DNA of 64,000 bases, taken from positions 155,515 to 219,514 of the forward strand of contig KN805426.1 in assembly GCA_000818945.1 (NCBI GenBank), written 5' to 3'. Source of the stretch: Schizochytrium sp. CCTCC M209059. Taxonomy: Eukaryota > Sar > Bigyra > Thraustochytrida > Thraustochytriidae. Each line of letters starts with the position of its first letter. The first letter of the stretch is position 1. The position numbers were made by a program, and so were the translations under genes. This document shows positions 37,873-46,386 of the stretch, in pieces. The notes under the pieces were generated by a model. It saw only the letters and a program-made list of their open reading frames with translations, was not told the origin of the DNA and did no database searches.

Positions 37873-38375
37873 CTACGCATTCATGATGCGCTTAATAAGC
37901 TCCTTGTAAAAAGCTTCTGCCAAATACAAGTGACGCTGAAAAGGCATCGACTCCGTCTCTTTGAAAAGATGCTTGGCCGATGCTGGAGCAGCATCCATGT
38001 AAGTGGAGATATTGCCAAACCCCAGACGATTCGGATCACTCTCGTGCACGACTACTAAAGGTTTCTCTTCTTTCAGCGCCGTTTCCAGCTCCATAATCAA
38101 GGCGCCCTTGAACACCGTCTTGTATTTATAAAAGCAAATAGCACTTGGACCCACGAATGCCACGTCTCATGACATCCTCTGCGAGGTTATCCTCGCACAA
38201 AGCGAGAGCATTCGCGCAAAGTGACCGTCCGGGAGAACAAATATTCGGAAATGTCCAACACGCAGGTGAGCCCGCTGTCCATGTTGGCAATCTCTGCGTC
38301 AAGACGAAAGGCTATTGAGTTCTTGAGCAAACTGCTCACTGGCAAGTAAAAAGAATGAAGTTTTGGACCCTTCAA
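37873..38375 (-). pseudogene. TIR-like domain fragment, broken
   Basis: The upstream half (38375-38187) ends in SGLTCVLDISEYLFSRTVTL, like the strand-helix piece of a TIR-type domain where a serious hydrophobic strand is expected. The downstream half (38163-37873, 96 residues) contains KPLVVVHESDPNRLGFGNI and FQRHLYLAEAFYKELIKRI, resembling the end of protist TIR-like domains that carry a VVHE.DP motif followed by an aromatic-Arg pattern. A stop and a frame change near 38170-38190 separate the halves, and the usual upstream and catalytic parts are not evident. I read it as a truncated, frame-broken copy of a larger gene. The TIR assignment is by eye and moderate. Confidence 0.45.
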
Positions 38376-38416
38376 GGTGTTTTCGAGTCTGCAACATCTT
38401 ATACGAAGTTATTTAT

Positions 38417-38890
38417 CTACACGTGCGAAATGGCCTGGGGCGAGGAGGACTCGAGGTCATCGGCCGTCTTGTTATTGGCAGCGGGCAGAGCCCCCTCCTC
38501 AAGTGCCGGTAATGTGTGATGAGGTACGGCCATCGAGCTTGCTGCGATGAGAGCAAAGACAGCGGCAAAAAGAGCAGCCCAAAAACCGAGCCCCAAGGAC
38601 ACAGGATCCGACGGTTCGGTCACAACGAGAACGTATTCGTTTGCGTCAGACACGGGATCTCCACTCAGGACGAGAAAGCCTGCACGCCCGTCACGGATCG
38701 CATTATAGTAGTTGCCCGACAGAGCCAATGCAAAGTGAGTAATTTCTAAAGTAGCTGAGAGCAGAAAGGTCGCAAAGCCAAGACCGCGCATCAATCGCAA
38801 AGCATTTGCAATAGAAAGGAAAGCGAGTGCAATGCGCGCCGAAAATACGAGCTTACGCAATCTCTTTTGAAGCATGTGCATTGTCTGCAT
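38417..38890 (-). CDS. small putative membrane protein
   Basis: This open frame of 158 residues has two or three probable membrane segments: ALAFLSIANALRLMRGLGFA running into TFLLSATLEITHFALALSG, and later LGLGFWAALFAAVFALIAAS. The tail is polar. I chose the ATG at 38890 (MQTMHMLQKRLRKLVFSAR); the frame is open above it but low complexity. The first 18 codons are antisense to a copy of the NEDD1 3' end (38832-38960), so the N-terminus appears to be built on duplicated foreign sequence. The basic N-terminus followed by hydrophobic helices would suit a mitochondrial or ER membrane protein. No family was recognised; it may also be a partial gene. Confidence 0.5.
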   Translation of the reverse strand: MQTMHMLQKRLRKLVFSARIALAFLSIANALRLMRGLGFATFLLSATLEITHFALALSGNYYNAIRDGRAGFLVLSGDPVSDANEYVLVVTEPSDPVSLGLGFWAALFAAVFALIAASSMAVPHHTLPALEEGALPAANNKTADDLESSSPQAISHV

Positions 38891-38960
38891 GGCCCCAGAT
38901 CGCGCAAGACCGCCTGTCTGCACAAACGAATTCTGTTGGGCGAAATTGATGAGCTTGATC
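38832..38960 (+). repeat. NEDD1: second, distant copy of the NEDD1 3' end
   Basis: This matches 36830-36960 in the same orientation, covering the last NEDD1 codons, the stop codon and about 95 bp beyond. The shared core is TTACGCAATCTCTTTTGAAG. Identity is about 85 percent by eye. It lies antisense under the start of the small membrane-protein gene. Confidence 0.9.
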
Positions 38961-39294
38961 TTGCTTACGAACGTTATTAAATTTGATGCTTGGGTGATGA
39001 TACTTGACAGTCGGGGCGCGGTCACGCATGCCCCTGCGAAATGAACGTAGTACGGGAGTGGAGAGCCCTGGCAAGGGCCTGGAAGACAAATAAAGAGTAG
39101 AACCGAGATGAGAAAAGAAGCGTGCCTTCTTCGACTTCCCCTCCCTCCTCCGACCCCATTCTTGGGGGAACAAGGGAGAAGAAGAAGAAAGGGGGGAGGC
39201 AAGGGAAAAGAAGACTCGTCGCTCGTTCACGCCCGTCCATGCGCTCTTCCCCCGTTTGCTCAGGAATAAAAAAGAAAAGCATGCCCTAGCGCCC
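38891..39294. other. intergenic
   Basis: This lies between the small membrane-protein start and the LysM gene stop, both on the minus strand. The left part is the NEDD1 3' copy and the middle is GA-rich (39110-39225). No supported gene was seen. Confidence 0.55.
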
Positions 39295-40236
39295 CTAAGC
39301 CTTGCGGGAGGAAGACAGTTTTCCCATCTGCGGCGAGGGAGGGAGATAGTCGCGCTGCAGCAAAGAGACTCGGGGACCGTCGGGGTCGTTAGCCAACAGC
39401 ATGTCGTCGATCGAAGGCCATCCTGACTCGGGAAGGTCCTCTGCAGTCTTGCGGCGCGCGTCCTTCTTTGAGGAGGACGAGGATGGCGAGGATGCTGCTG
39501 AAGAAGACGACTTCCAGAAAAAGGAGGAAAAGCCGCTTCTTGAAGGTTTAATGTCCTGTTCAGGTCCTTGGGAAGGCTGGTCGTTGTGCTTGGAACGGGT
39601 CTTGAGGAGTTTCTTGTTTTTGCGCTCCCACTCAATATCTTGACGGCAGAGCCGAAGGGCTTCGCGCACAGATCCCTTGGCGGATCGCATGTAACACTCG
39701 ACTTCGTGCTCGCCGACTTCGGGAAAGGTAATACGAAAGACGCGCAGAATCTGCATTTTCTCGGTCTTCTTGTCAACGACCAAGGAAGGCGCCAAGTGCG
39801 TTGGCTTGGTGTGGCTCACCTTGGGGATCTTGAGGTGCAAGTACGCATTGAGACGATCACTCGTCATGCCGTTCAGACGACGGATCAGCGATCCTGACAC
39901 ACCGTACCGCAGCTCAAGTCCGCCGAGCGTGTCCGACGGGGACACCGTGTGGATAAAGTAGTCCTTTTCCTCTCCGTCGGCCTCCTTTGCGTGCGCGACG
40001 GGCTTCTGCTCTACTTCCTTGTTCCGGCCACTCTCCTCCTCCTCCTCCTCCTGCTGCTGCTGCTGCTGCTGCTGCTTCTGCCGCTGCTGTTCCTGCAGCT
40101 GCTTCTGCTCCTCGTTCTCCCCCGCGGCCGCGCCGCTCTGCACCCCGGCGGCGGGCGCCCGTTGCTCGTACCTCGTCAGCAGCGCGTTCATGCACGCGTT
40201 GGCCTGCGCCGTGTCGGGCTTCTTGTTCGTCGTCAT
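39295..40236 (-). CDS. LysM-domain protein (LYSMD-like), intracellular
   Basis: This 313-residue protein has one LysM domain at residues 93-138 (YFIHTVSPSDTLGGLELRYG ... LNAYLHLKIPK), with the H-V...DTL..L...Y pattern typical of LYSMD-type proteins. A Gln/Glu-rich run encoded by CTG/CTC repeats (residues 44-69) precedes it. A helical segment with VECYMRSAKGSVREAL lies at about 180-200 and a Ser-rich tail follows. There is no signal peptide or transmembrane helix, so unlike secreted LysM proteins it is probably cytosolic. Start choice: the ATG at 40236; the open frame beyond it is Arg/Ala low complexity. The exact role of this LysM type is not established; it may bind other proteins rather than glycans. 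Confidence 0.78.
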   Translation of the reverse strand: MTTNKKPDTAQANACMNALLTRYEQRAPAAGVQSGAAAGENEEQKQLQEQQRQKQQQQQQQQEEEEEESGRNKEVEQKPVAHAKEADGEEKDYFIHTVSPSDTLGGLELRYGVSGSLIRRLNGMTSDRLNAYLHLKIPKVSHTKPTHLAPSLVVDKKTEKMQILRVFRITFPEVGEHEVECYMRSAKGSVREALRLCRQDIEWERKNKKLLKTRSKHNDQPSQGPEQDIKPSRSGFSSFFWKSSSSAASSPSSSSSKKDARRKTAEDLPESGWPSIDDMLLANDPDGPRVSLLQRDYLPPSPQMGKLSSSRKA

Positions 40237-41670
40237 CTTTTTTTCTTTTCTTTCCTTTTTCTCCGCCTCCCCGCGCGCCCTGCCGGCCTCTCCGCGCCGC
40301 CGCCGCGTCCTCCGCTTTCTCCTCTCTCGCGCGCGTCGAGCCCTGCGGTGCGTCGAGTGCTCGTGCTCGCGCTCGCGCTCGCGCTCGCGCTCGTGCTCGC
40401 GCTCGTGCTCGCGCTTGTGCTCTTCGGGGTCTGCCGCCGCCTCCGCCCAGGCCCTGATTTTGCCGCGCTTTCCGCAGCAAACCCGCGCCCTCTTCCGCCG
40501 CCTGTCTTTCGCCAGGTTCGGCTCACAGGCAGCGCGGTTCAGAGGATACACTGCAGCTGCAGCTTTTTTTTCGCGGCTCGCGTCAGCGGCGGCCAGCAGC
40601 GGCGCGAGCGGCGGCCGGCTGCGCAAAGCGTCGCCCGGCTCGGAGCCGCCGCGGCGACGCGGGGCCCGGGCCGAGGCCGCGGCGCGGCGCCTGCTCCAGG
40701 GTCTGTGTCTTTTTTCGACCAGGGGGGCGCGGGAGGCGAAGAGGCGGAGCGCCCCGCGCCCCACACGTGTGGGGAGGCTGTGGTAGGGGCCGGCTTTGCA
40801 CGCGCTGGGCGGGGGCGGCTCCTGCGATGCGCGGCCTTCGACGGGAGAGACGACGGACAACGTAAACGACGACCTTGTGCAGCAGCAGCAGCAGCAGCAG
40901 CAGCAAAAGCAGCAGCAGCAAAAGCAGCAGCAGCAAAAGCAGGAAAAGCAAAAGCAGGAAAAGCAAAAGCGCGAGCACAAGCAGCAGCACGCAGCGTGGC
41001 GCGGCCGGAGAATGAAGAGCAAGCAAGCAGCCTCGATCGCCAGTGCATTTAGGGAGCCTCACAGGCGGTGGGGGAAAGTGAGCGCAAGAAGCTCAAGCGA
41101 AGCTACGACGAGCCGCGCCAGGACGTAGGCAACGCAACCGCCGTGAACGGGTGGATGCGGACGTGGCCGAAAGTAGTATCTTGTATCGTCGTGGTGACAG
41201 GACCAGCAGCAACTGCAGCTGCAGCTGTAGAGGTGACGTGGCGGCCAGCGAAAAACGTGCTGGTGTTTTGAGACCTGTACGAAGCATGGCGGTCCCTTGG
41301 AAGATCGACAAGAACAAGGCGCGAAAGCCACAGGAACACGGGGATGAGCGATCGAATGGAAAAAAGAAAAGAAAAGAAAGGACGACAGTGAGTGAATGAA
41401 TGATGGACGGACAGATAGGAAGGATACGTACGTAGATGGATCGATCGATCGATCGGATGGTGTCCAACTGGGATGGACGGATCGATCGATGGGTCGATGG
41501 TATTCAATCACGCCTGTGCTTCAACAGCAACGACGACAACGACACCTTTGAGTCATTGATGTCTTGTGGCCGAAGCTACTTGTGGGAACGAAGACAGAGT
41601 TCCGTAACCATAAGTAGTACAAACGATTATCATCATAATTAACATCATCATGTCAGAAATAGAATAAGTG
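40237..41670. other. intergenic, simple-sequence rich
   Basis: The stretch between the LysM start and the GTPase stop contains hexanucleotide (GCTCGC)n at about 40358-40425, CAG/CAA triplets at 40878-40985, GGAC/GATC repeats at 41407-41495, and long GC-rich Arg/Ala-coding frames on both strands. These frames have no domains and I reject them as genes. The LysM promoter is expected near 40240-40560. Confidence 0.6.
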
Positions 41671-43011
41671 TCAGGCAGAAACTAGAAGCGAAGAGGTGGC
41701 TGCGACGGCGCGCGTCGCCAGCGCCATCGACTGATTTGCAAGAACCGCACGCACAAGCTCGATACTTTCAACGGACACAGGCGCAGCGCCAAGCTCGGTG
41801 AGCGTCTTAATGGCTTCGTCACGGTAGGTAGCAAACATGTGCTCAAACATGGGTCCGAGCTCACCCTCCTCGCGGTCCTCTAGCTGCAAACTGTCAAGGT
41901 TGTAGGCCCAAAAGACGCGGTCTTGAAAGAAATCGAGCACGCGCTCGAGCTTTTCGCGGGCAACCTCCTCGGTCTTGGGCTTGAAAGAGGTCGCAAGGTA
42001 GTCCGAGTAGCTTTGTCGCATCTGGGACGGCGTCGGCGGCGAACCCTTGAGGCCCGCCGTTGACTTGGCACGTCGGTTTGCACGCGTATACTCGCGCAAG
42101 TCAGTGTTCCACTCGGCTTGCACTGCATTTGAGTTCCACTTGGTCATGCACAGAAAACAGTGCGTCCGAACGTCTCGAAAGGCTTCCACGAGGGTCAAGA
42201 GATTGAGCACGGTAGGAGCATTTTGGCGGTCTTCGAGGTCGAGCGTAAAAACAATATGCGAAACGCGCGCCCCCGGGAGCTGCGCCATGGCACGAGCTAA
42301 CATGGTCAAGTGTGCGTTCAACTCGGCAGCGTCCACGTTCTTGTCGCGCCGAAGACCTTCGCAGTCAATGTAGTCGAGCTCGAGGGCGCGGTGGCCGGGC
42401 AGAGCGGCGGATGTGTGTTTTTCGGACACGGCAAATCCGCGCGTGCCTCGCAGCTGTCCGCCTGACACCTTGCATGCGGAACTCGAATTGAGAAGCGTGT
42501 TAATTGTGCTCGAGCGTCCAGTTCCAATAATGCCAACGCTCACGAGCTGCAGGCGCGTCTCCTCCTTCTCTTCCTCGATTTCCTTGCCTTCGGCAGCGAG
42601 CGCATCTGCAAGGTCCGCCTTGGCCGTGCTGGTCGTGATGGCGGCGGAAGACGATGCGCTCGTGTTCGCCCGGCCCTGAAGATCGAGCTTCATTGACGCG
42701 TCACTGGCGCCAGTATTACTGCTGCTGCTGCCGCCGCCGCCGCCGCCGCCGCTGCTGCTGCCGCCGCTTTTCCTCGCTCTGAGCCCCGCGCGCCCGGCTC
42801 CCGAGGGAGACCCAACGAGGGCGACGTCTTCTGCACTCAAGGCCGGCGCCCGGATAGGCTCTGCGATGCCGTCCGGGTCTGCGTCTGCAGACCGGTTTCT
42901 ACCGCGGCCCCTCGTGCGCACAAGCGCGACGTGCGCCTCGTCGCGGCCGCTGCCGGCGCCCTCCTCGTCGTCGTCGCCCAAGTAGCAGCACCAGCTCCAG
43001 CTTGCGCCCAT
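41671..43011 (-). CDS. AIG1/GIMAP-like GTPase, putatively N-myristoylated
   Basis: This 446-residue protein begins MGASWSWCC, with Gly2 and Ser6 as expected for N-myristoylation and a Cys pair that could be palmitoylated, so I start at 43011 and expect membrane attachment. A disordered region with a poly-Gly/Ser run (82-99) follows. The GTPase domain starts near 157: the P-loop GIIGTGRSSTINTLL has the spacing of AIG1/GIMAP and related GTPases, but Arg166 replaces the usual Lys. The switch II region reads YIDCEGL, and the base-recognition motif reads LCMTKWN (Asn in place of Asp). The C-terminal part is helical. Altered P-loop Lys and G4 Asp make normal GTP hydrolysis doubtful. AIG1-type GTPases act in immunity and membrane traffic elsewhere; a role here is unknown. 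Confidence 0.68.
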   Translation of the reverse strand: MGASWSWCCYLGDDDEEGAGSGRDEAHVALVRTRGRGRNRSADADPDGIAEPIRAPALSAEDVALVGSPSGAGRAGLRARKSGGSSSGGGGGGGSSSSNTGASDASMKLDLQGRANTSASSSAAITTSTAKADLADALAAEGKEIEEEKEETRLQLVSVGIIGTGRSSTINTLLNSSSACKVSGGQLRGTRGFAVSEKHTSAALPGHRALELDYIDCEGLRRDKNVDAAELNAHLTMLARAMAQLPGARVSHIVFTLDLEDRQNAPTVLNLLTLVEAFRDVRTHCFLCMTKWNSNAVQAEWNTDLREYTRANRRAKSTAGLKGSPPTPSQMRQSYSDYLATSFKPKTEEVAREKLERVLDFFQDRVFWAYNLDSLQLEDREEGELGPMFEHMFATYRDEAIKTLTELGAAPVSVESIELVRAVLANQSMALATRAVAATSSLLVSA

Positions 43012-43109
43012 GGCGCCCCGGCGCCGCTGCGGACTCGCAGGCAGGCAGCCAGGCAGCCAGGCAGCCAGGCAGCCAGGTCTCCGCGCCTCTTCTCCCCCGC
43101 CCACGCGTA

Positions 43110-43148
<39 letters not shown>
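43110..43148. repeat. (ACGC)n microsatellite
   Basis: About nine ACGC units lie roughly 100 bp upstream of the GTPase start codon. Confidence 0.9.
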
Positions 43149-43270
43149 CCTCGAGGCCGTTTTGCCGCGTGCCAGCTTGGACCGTCTCGCTCCTCGCTCG
43201 CTCGCTCTATGCTTGTCCAACTTCGTCCAAGACGCAAGACGTCGTATATACTCTACTACCTCGTAGGAGT

Positions 43271-43280
43271 CTAGGCCTAG
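43271..43280. promoter_or_regulatory. CTAGGCCTAG palindrome
   Basis: This perfect palindrome lies 260 bp upstream of the AIG1-like gene and just beyond a TATA-like stretch. The same 10-mer is at 34230-34239. Confidence 0.35.
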
Positions 43281-43687
43281 CAGCAAGAAGGCCTGCCTAG
43301 AAGCGCGCTTTGCTTGCTTGCGTGCTTAGACGTGCTTACGTGCTCGCGTGCTCGACCGAAACGCGCTTGATCTTCTTGAACAACGAAGCCTCGATGTCGC
43401 TCGATCGATACCCTCCGGGACGACTGATGCGAGAGTCTTTCTTTCTTGCGCGCGCGTGCGATGGCGGCGCAGGTGGCAAAGCAAAGCGTGTAACTGTGAG
43501 CTCGGCCGCGCTCCAGAGCCGTTCGCTGGCTATATACCACCCTGGGCCGGGTCTTACTATTTACTTGTTGTAGTATGCCTAGACAAGACGGGCTGGGAAG
43601 TCGATTCTGATCCTAATGGCCGGGCACATCTGGCTGGTTATCGGGGAGTGATGATAAGGCGCAAAATAGGATAGATAGTATTTATAT

Positions 43688-46093
43688 TCACTTGGCGTAC
43701 GAGGTGTAGACGCGGCGACGCGCAGCCGCCTTGCGCGAGACAGGGTGGACTTTCCCTAGAGTAGCGTTATAGATCTCGCATACCTCAGACATGCGCTTGG
43801 CAGCCATGACGTAGTTGCGGACCTTAAAGTAGCACGTTGCAGCGTTCTTGAGAGAGTCGGCCAAACTGAGATTCGGAGAGGTTCCAAATATCTTGCGCTT
43901 GATGCGGATGGCGTCTTCAAAGCACGAAATGGCCTGGCCGATGTCGCCCGCGGCGTCCACCACTGTGCCAATATTATGGCGCACCTTGGCGTAAGCGAGG
44001 TGCTCGGACCCACGCGTTTCGTGGATCGAAATGGCCTGCTGGAGCAATACGAGCGCATCTGTGTACATCTTTAGGGCACTTGCCTCAAGGGCTCGCTCAG
44101 TGAGAATATTGGCAATACTTGGGTGATTGCTGTCGAGCGACTCCTCTGCAATGAGCTGCGCCTGCTGCAAAAGACGCATTGCCAGGCGGTGATCGTTTTC
44201 ACGGGAAGCAACCGTCGCCAGGGTCTTGAGGACCTCGGCGCGAACGGGATGACGCTTTCGCAGGCTAATGTCCGCAACGGAGAGCGCTTTCTCTGCAAAG
44301 TAGCGTGCTTTGGGTAAATCGTTCGTCGCAAGCTGGATGCGCGCCTGGCCATTGTAGATGCGTGTGAGACCGTAGTAGTTGGGACCATAGACGGCGAGAA
44401 TGCGAGTGCGCGCTTCCCTAAACTTCTCGGCAGCAAGATCGTATTCGCCCAGGCCCAAGTAAATTGTACCCATACCATCGAGAACGGTCACGAGACGTCG
44501 GTCGCGATCGTCGGCGTCCGTGTGAGAAAGTACGATGCGGTGTGCGCGTTCGAGGACCTCGAGAGCCTCTTCGGGCCGATCCTCGAGCTGCAGGATCTTG
44601 CCCATGCCCTCGGCAAGTATCTCGCTCATGACGAGACTGTCTGGGCCGGCAAAGCGCTCTGTTATGGCAACTGCTTGCGCAAGGTAACCCCGCGCCGTCT
44701 CGTAAAAGGCCTGATCAATCATGAGGCGGCTCGCCTGAAAGAGCAAGCGCGCGTGCGCCATCATGATTTCCTCGTCGTCTTCGTTCGCCAAAGCAAACTC
44801 GTCCTCGCTGTGAACAGCATATTCTGTGCTGCTGACAAACCAGGTCCGCAGCTGTGCGAGGATGACGGCATTGAGACGTGCAAAGCCGCCCTCCACGGTG
44901 GTGTTGACAGCAGCATCAATGCGTGCCTTGTCAGCAGGGTTGTGACATTGTGCCTCACGCGTGTCGAGCTTGAGAATAAAGCCTATCACGCGGTTGTAGT
45001 TTTCGCGGAGCTCCGAGACAAATCGCTGCTGCTCCCCTTGTGGAAAGACAAGCTGAATAGAGCGTCCACTCTTGAGCGCGCCGTAGAGCTCCCAGCAACA
45101 CCATGCACGTTTCAGTGGCGTTGGATCAACCCAACTATCAAAGAAGACGATGCGTTCATCAAAGCGGCGGATTGCCTGATGCAAGCCTGTGGAAAGCAAC
45201 GACTCGCGTTCGTGACGGACCTCGTCGTCTTGGTCTTCCGAGGTCAAGAGGCCTTGGTTTGCGCCAAAGAGGTCCAGCCACACGAAAGAATCCGCCATCG
45301 TCTTGCCCTCGCTGCGATAATGGGATGCGAGACCATGCACAAGATCGACAAATTTCGTCTTGCGTGCCTGCGACACGAAGGCGCCTTGGAAAGGTAGTCC
45401 CACCTGTGCCTGGTCGATTTTGTCGACGTAAATGGAACCCGTTCCGCGCATTGCGGGCAAGACATAGTACTCGCACACGTCTTCGACGGTCCAATCTTCA
45501 CGGGGCTTGATCGTGACGTCTTCTTCAAAAAAGGTCACCTTGATTGCGTCGGGTGCGGATCCAAGTGTACCTCTCCAAAGCATTCGCGATGAATCAGTCA
45601 GCAATAGTGTAGTGCCGGCCTTGGCCGCTGGTGCACGCTCCAAGTTATGTTTGCACACCACGAGGCGCACCTCTGGCACCGACTCGCCGCTGAGGAGGCC
45701 CTCCATAAGCACGAGCAAGTGGCCAACACTTAGGCCTTTATAGCGCACGACTTCGTTGCTCAGCGTGTCGCTTTCTTCTGCGACCCGTTCGTCTTCGTCA
45801 AGCATCCTTGATAATCTTGAGCTCGTGCGTGCCTGTGACGCAAGCGACACGGCATCGCCGGCGCGTCTTGCGAACGCGCGCAGGCCGCGTTGCGACGAGG
45901 TGCGCACCCGGCCCTCGCTCCCTGCCTCATCGTCTCCTCTCTGTGCTCGAGATTGAGAGCGCCGTGGCGTCCTGAACCACGAGCGCGGGGCGGAAGCGGG
46001 CCGCGCTAATGGAATGAAGCTTGCTCCGTCGCCGCCACCGCCGGCGCCGCCGCTGCCATCACCGCCGGCGCCGCGCCGTCGAGGCCGCAGCAT
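43688..46093 (-). CDS. TPR-repeat protein with N-terminal TIR-related-looking domain
   Basis: This 801-residue protein starts at the ATG at 46093 (MLRPRRRGAGGDGSG); codons above it are open but have only a GTG. The first 150 residues are Arg/Ser/Gly-rich and disordered. A globular domain follows at about 160-400 with KTKFVDLVHGLASHY, FVWLDLFGANQG, IVFFDSWVDPTPLKRAWCC and WELYGAL. This FVWLD...AWCxWELY pattern is common in oomycete, thraustochytrid and algal signalling proteins and looks TIR-related, though I cannot prove the fold. From about 450 to 790 there are kinesin-light-chain-type TPRs (for example GMGTIYLGLGEYDLAAEKFR, YAKVRHNIGTVVDAAGDIG), which bind partner proteins. The TPR part is certain; the front domain is tentative. 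It is likely a scaffold or receptor-like protein, cytosolic, with no signal peptide. Confidence 0.72.
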   Translation of the reverse strand: MLRPRRRGAGGDGSGGAGGGGDGASFIPLARPASAPRSWFRTPRRSQSRAQRGDDEAGSEGRVRTSSQRGLRAFARRAGDAVSLASQARTSSRLSRMLDEDERVAEESDTLSNEVVRYKGLSVGHLLVLMEGLLSGESVPEVRLVVCKHNLERAPAAKAGTTLLLTDSSRMLWRGTLGSAPDAIKVTFFEEDVTIKPREDWTVEDVCEYYVLPAMRGTGSIYVDKIDQAQVGLPFQGAFVSQARKTKFVDLVHGLASHYRSEGKTMADSFVWLDLFGANQGLLTSEDQDDEVRHERESLLSTGLHQAIRRFDERIVFFDSWVDPTPLKRAWCCWELYGALKSGRSIQLVFPQGEQQRFVSELRENYNRVIGFILKLDTREAQCHNPADKARIDAAVNTTVEGGFARLNAVILAQLRTWFVSSTEYAVHSEDEFALANEDDEEIMMAHARLLFQASRLMIDQAFYETARGYLAQAVAITERFAGPDSLVMSEILAEGMGKILQLEDRPEEALEVLERAHRIVLSHTDADDRDRRLVTVLDGMGTIYLGLGEYDLAAEKFREARTRILAVYGPNYYGLTRIYNGQARIQLATNDLPKARYFAEKALSVADISLRKRHPVRAEVLKTLATVASRENDHRLAMRLLQQAQLIAEESLDSNHPSIANILTERALEASALKMYTDALVLLQQAISIHETRGSEHLAYAKVRHNIGTVVDAAGDIGQAISCFEDAIRIKRKIFGTSPNLSLADSLKNAATCYFKVRNYVMAAKRMSEVCEIYNATLGKVHPVSRKAAARRRVYTSYAK

Positions 46094-46225
46094 GCTTTTG
46101 CCCGAAAAAGTAGGTTTGTTGTGTTGTTTGTTTGTTTGTTTGTCAAAGAAGCACGCGCGGCACGTGCGCACACTTTGCTTCAACTTGCTCTCCTTCACAG
46201 GCAGTCAGAATCTTCGGAACCAGGT

Positions 46226-46245
46226 AGTACTAGGCCTGTAGTACT
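46226..46245. promoter_or_regulatory. TAGGCC-centred near-palindrome
   Basis: AGTACTAGGCCTGTAGTACT lies about 135 bp upstream of the TPR gene start, with arms AGTAC and GTACT. It shares ACTAGGCCT with the palindrome at 34230. Confidence 0.35.
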
Positions 46246-46386
46246 ATACAGTAAAAGGGCTGCTTGGGCATACGAAACGGGAGAAGAGAGAGCGAGAGAG
46301 CACGTTGGCAAGTGCAAGGCCACCCTCACAGGAATACATTTATGTAAGATTTATCTTGCCCTAAAAATAAACCTAGACTCTGCTTG

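Larger units (their letters stand above)
43012..43687. promoter_or_regulatory. intergenic, GTPase upstream region
   Basis: This contains a GGCAGCCA-type repeat (43038-43077), an ACGC repeat (43110-43148), a TATA-like GTATATACTC near 43245 and a CTAGGCCTAG palindrome at 43271-43280, all upstream of the GTPase start. The half nearest 43687 is the 3' side of the TPR gene. No gene was recognised. Confidence 0.5.

Noticed and set aside
39949..41052. Long plus-strand frame with poly-Leu opposite the LysM gene
   Set aside because: It comes from CTG/CTC simple repeats and GC-rich low complexity; the LysM reading on the other strand has a real domain.
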